From the NCBI GenBank assembly GCA_030123525.1, contig CP126125.1, positions 434,001 to 498,000 on the forward strand: a stretch of DNA of 64,000 nucleotides. The letters are read 5' to 3'. Every line of letters starts with the position of its first letter. Position 1 is the first letter of the stretch. Shown one piece after another: positions 62,887 through 64,000 of the stretch. The translations under genes were made by a program, and so were the position numbers. The notes beneath the pieces were generated by a model. It was not told where the DNA came from, did not search any database, and saw only the letters and a list, made by a program, of their open reading frames with translations. Source of the DNA: ELB16-189 sp018266435 (GTDB lineage: Bacteria > Bacteroidota > Bacteroidia > Cytophagales > Cyclobacteriaceae).

Positions 62887-64000
62887 TTAAAAAGTAAGTC
62901 TCAACACAGCACCATACGTTCTGGTCTGGGGCAATGTATTGAATTCAAACCCTTGTGAATTGCTAACACCCTGGGTATTAACCTCGGGATCGAAGTGCGG
63001 ATAATTGGGGGCATACAACCAAAGGTTTCTACCCGTCAATACAATAGATGCTGCACCAAAAGGTGATTTAGAGAGCCATTTTTTGGGTAATGAATACGAT
63101 ACTGAAAGCTCTCTCAACCTAATCCAAGAACCATCAAATACTATTCCTTCGCCTTGCGTATTGTAAAGGCTTGTCCAGTATTGTTGAGCATTAAGCGCTA
63201 TGTTATTGGGAATGGGGTTGCCATTAGCATCCATTAAAGCGCGGGCGGATCCATCCGGATTATTTACCGGATCACGCAAAACTCCTTTAACAATGTAGGT
63301 TCGGTCTCTGTCGCCTGTTTCTGCGGCTACTCCCCTAAACCTCACATCTCGGATATTTCTCGATATAATATCCCCTCCTTTTCTGAAATCCAACAAAAAG
63401 CTTAGAGAGAAGTCTCTATACCTCAATGTATTTGTCAACCCTGCAAACCATTTGGGGTTGGGGTTTCCTATCACACTCACCGTGGCGGTGTTAGTAGATA
63501 CTTGACCGGCTGCTGCCCCTGCTGATGTAATCAACAAGTTTCCTTTAGCATCCCTATTAAATGGATTTCCAACAATGACTCCGTAAGGCTTCCCTGCCTG
63601 AAGTTGAGTTTGTGGTACTGTAAATCCACCCAGGAATATAGATGTTACCAACGGGTCAATTTTTACTACATTATTATCAATATGCGTCCAGTTAGCGCTG
63701 ATATTCCATGAAAACCCACTTGATGTCTTTATTGGAGTATAATTAAAAGTTACTTCCCATCCGTCAGTTTTTAACTCACCGGCATTTCGTATTTGGTTGG
63801 AATAACCTGTGGCGGCTGACACGGGGGCGTTACTCGACAAAATTATGTCTGTACTTCTTGTGCTGAAATAGCCTACATCCAATACCAGGCGATCATTTAA
63901 GAAATGAAGTTCAGTTCCAACCTCACGGGTTGTTGTAAACTCTGGTTTTAGATTTGGATTACCTGCATTGTTGCTTAGTGTATAGCCCTGCTGTCCTCTG
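62887..64000 (-). CDS. SusC/RagA-type TonB-dependent receptor (5' part beyond the window)
   Basis: The frame is open from the right edge to the stop at 62887, about 370 codons: the C-terminal third of a roughly 1000-residue barrel. Family features: NAGNPNLKPEFTTTREVGTE, DVGYFSTRSTDIILS, GWEVTFNYTPI, NPKWFAGLTNTLRYRDFSLS with FLLDFRKGGDI, IRLRELSVSYSLPKKWL, and the terminal LTGRNLWLYAPNYPHFDPEV, ending in a beta-strand with aromatic Phe. It imports a substrate across the outer membrane with TonB energy. It lies 20 bases before the susD-like gene. Confidence 0.93.
   Translation of the reverse strand, partial: RGQQGYTLSNNAGNPNLKPEFTTTREVGTELHFLNDRLVLDVGYFSTRSTDIILSSNAPVSAATGYSNQIRNAGELKTDGWEVTFNYTPIKTSSGFSWNISANWTHIDNNVVKIDPLVTSIFLGGFTVPQTQLQAGKPYGVIVGNPFNRDAKGNLLITSAGAAAGQVSTNTATVSVIGNPNPKWFAGLTNTLRYRDFSLSFLLDFRKGGDIISRNIRDVRFRGVAAETGDRDRTYIVKGVLRDPVNNPDGSARALMDANGNPIPNNIALNAQQYWTSLYNTQGEGIVFDGSWIRLRELSVSYSLPKKWLSKSPFGAASIVLTGRNLWLYAPNYPHFDPEVNTQGVSNSQGFEFNTLPQTRTYGAVLRLTF

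Overview
The window is chromosomal DNA of a Bacteroidota bacterium, probably of the Cytophagales/Cyclobacteriaceae type. Four things support this: perfect Bacteroidota promoter boxes (TAnnTTTG) in front of many genes and few strong Shine-Dalgarno sequences; a SusC/SusD-type outer-membrane uptake pair at the right edge; a 2419-residue SprB-like surface protein with a gliding/type IX secretion C-terminal domain; and lineage-typical families (DUF1684, PF10023 aminopeptidase, NamZ/DUF1343, GH172/DUF2961, Psd-type decarboxylase). No taxon can be named from sequence reading alone. Most of the window is densely packed housekeeping DNA. I see no rRNA, CRISPR array, insertion sequence or prophage.

Layout. 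1-8.97 kb, minus strand: malic enzyme maeB (cut by the window edge), a DUF1684 protein, a serine hydrolase, radC, prfB with its autoregulatory +1 frameshift, a small broken ORF, a hypothetical protein, cdsA and a CPBP protease. 9-11.5 kb: dusB, a two-cluster ferredoxin and a LuxC-type acyl-CoA reductase transcribed away from the ferredoxin. 11.5-19.1 kb: the giant adhesin, with five almost identical 237-bp tandem repeats, and a small secreted protein upstream that overlaps it. 19.2-26.9 kb: smc, a penicillin-acylase-family enzyme and a PF10023 aminopeptidase. 26.9-29.4 kb: an OmpR-type regulator and a PhoR-like histidine kinase, separated by the decayed remains of an LpxH-like phosphoesterase gene. 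29.4-33.2 kb: an RluA-type pseudouridine synthase, rplM-rpsI, rpsB, tsf and a tiny Lys/Glu-rich exported peptide between two terminators. 33.3-42.8 kb: gdhA, psd, a GT87-like membrane glycosyltransferase, a polyprenol-phosphate mannose synthase, a LolE/FtsX-like permease, namZ, nth, fmt and a MATE transporter. 43-48.8 kb: a GT2 glycosyltransferase, a GH172 enzyme and a heptose operon (gmhA, hddA and a three-domain fusion). 49-56.7 kb: a SPOR/OmpA-like protein, rsh (ppGpp), tRNA-Leu(UAG), tig, clpP and clpX. 56.8-64 kb: a second serine hydrolase, lpxB, queD, hldD, and a SusC-SusD-lipoprotein operon that runs off the right end.

Themes. Envelope and surface-sugar functions recur: lpxB, hldD, the GDP-heptose genes, the mannosyl-donor synthase with a membrane glycosyltransferase next to it, cdsA, psd, the LolE-like permease and NamZ. 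Both an ADP-heptose epimerase and a GDP-heptose pathway lie within 15 kb, suggesting two uses for heptose. Protein quality control (tig-clpP-clpX) and translation (prfB, fmt, rplM, rpsI, rpsB, tsf, tRNA-Leu) form the other large group.

The most unusual items are the heptose nucleotidyltransferase-phosphatase-P-loop kinase fusion (46892-48757), the decayed gene that splits a two-component pair (about 27.8-28.15 kb), the homogenised repeats of the adhesin, and the alternative-hairpin terminator between rpsB and tsf.
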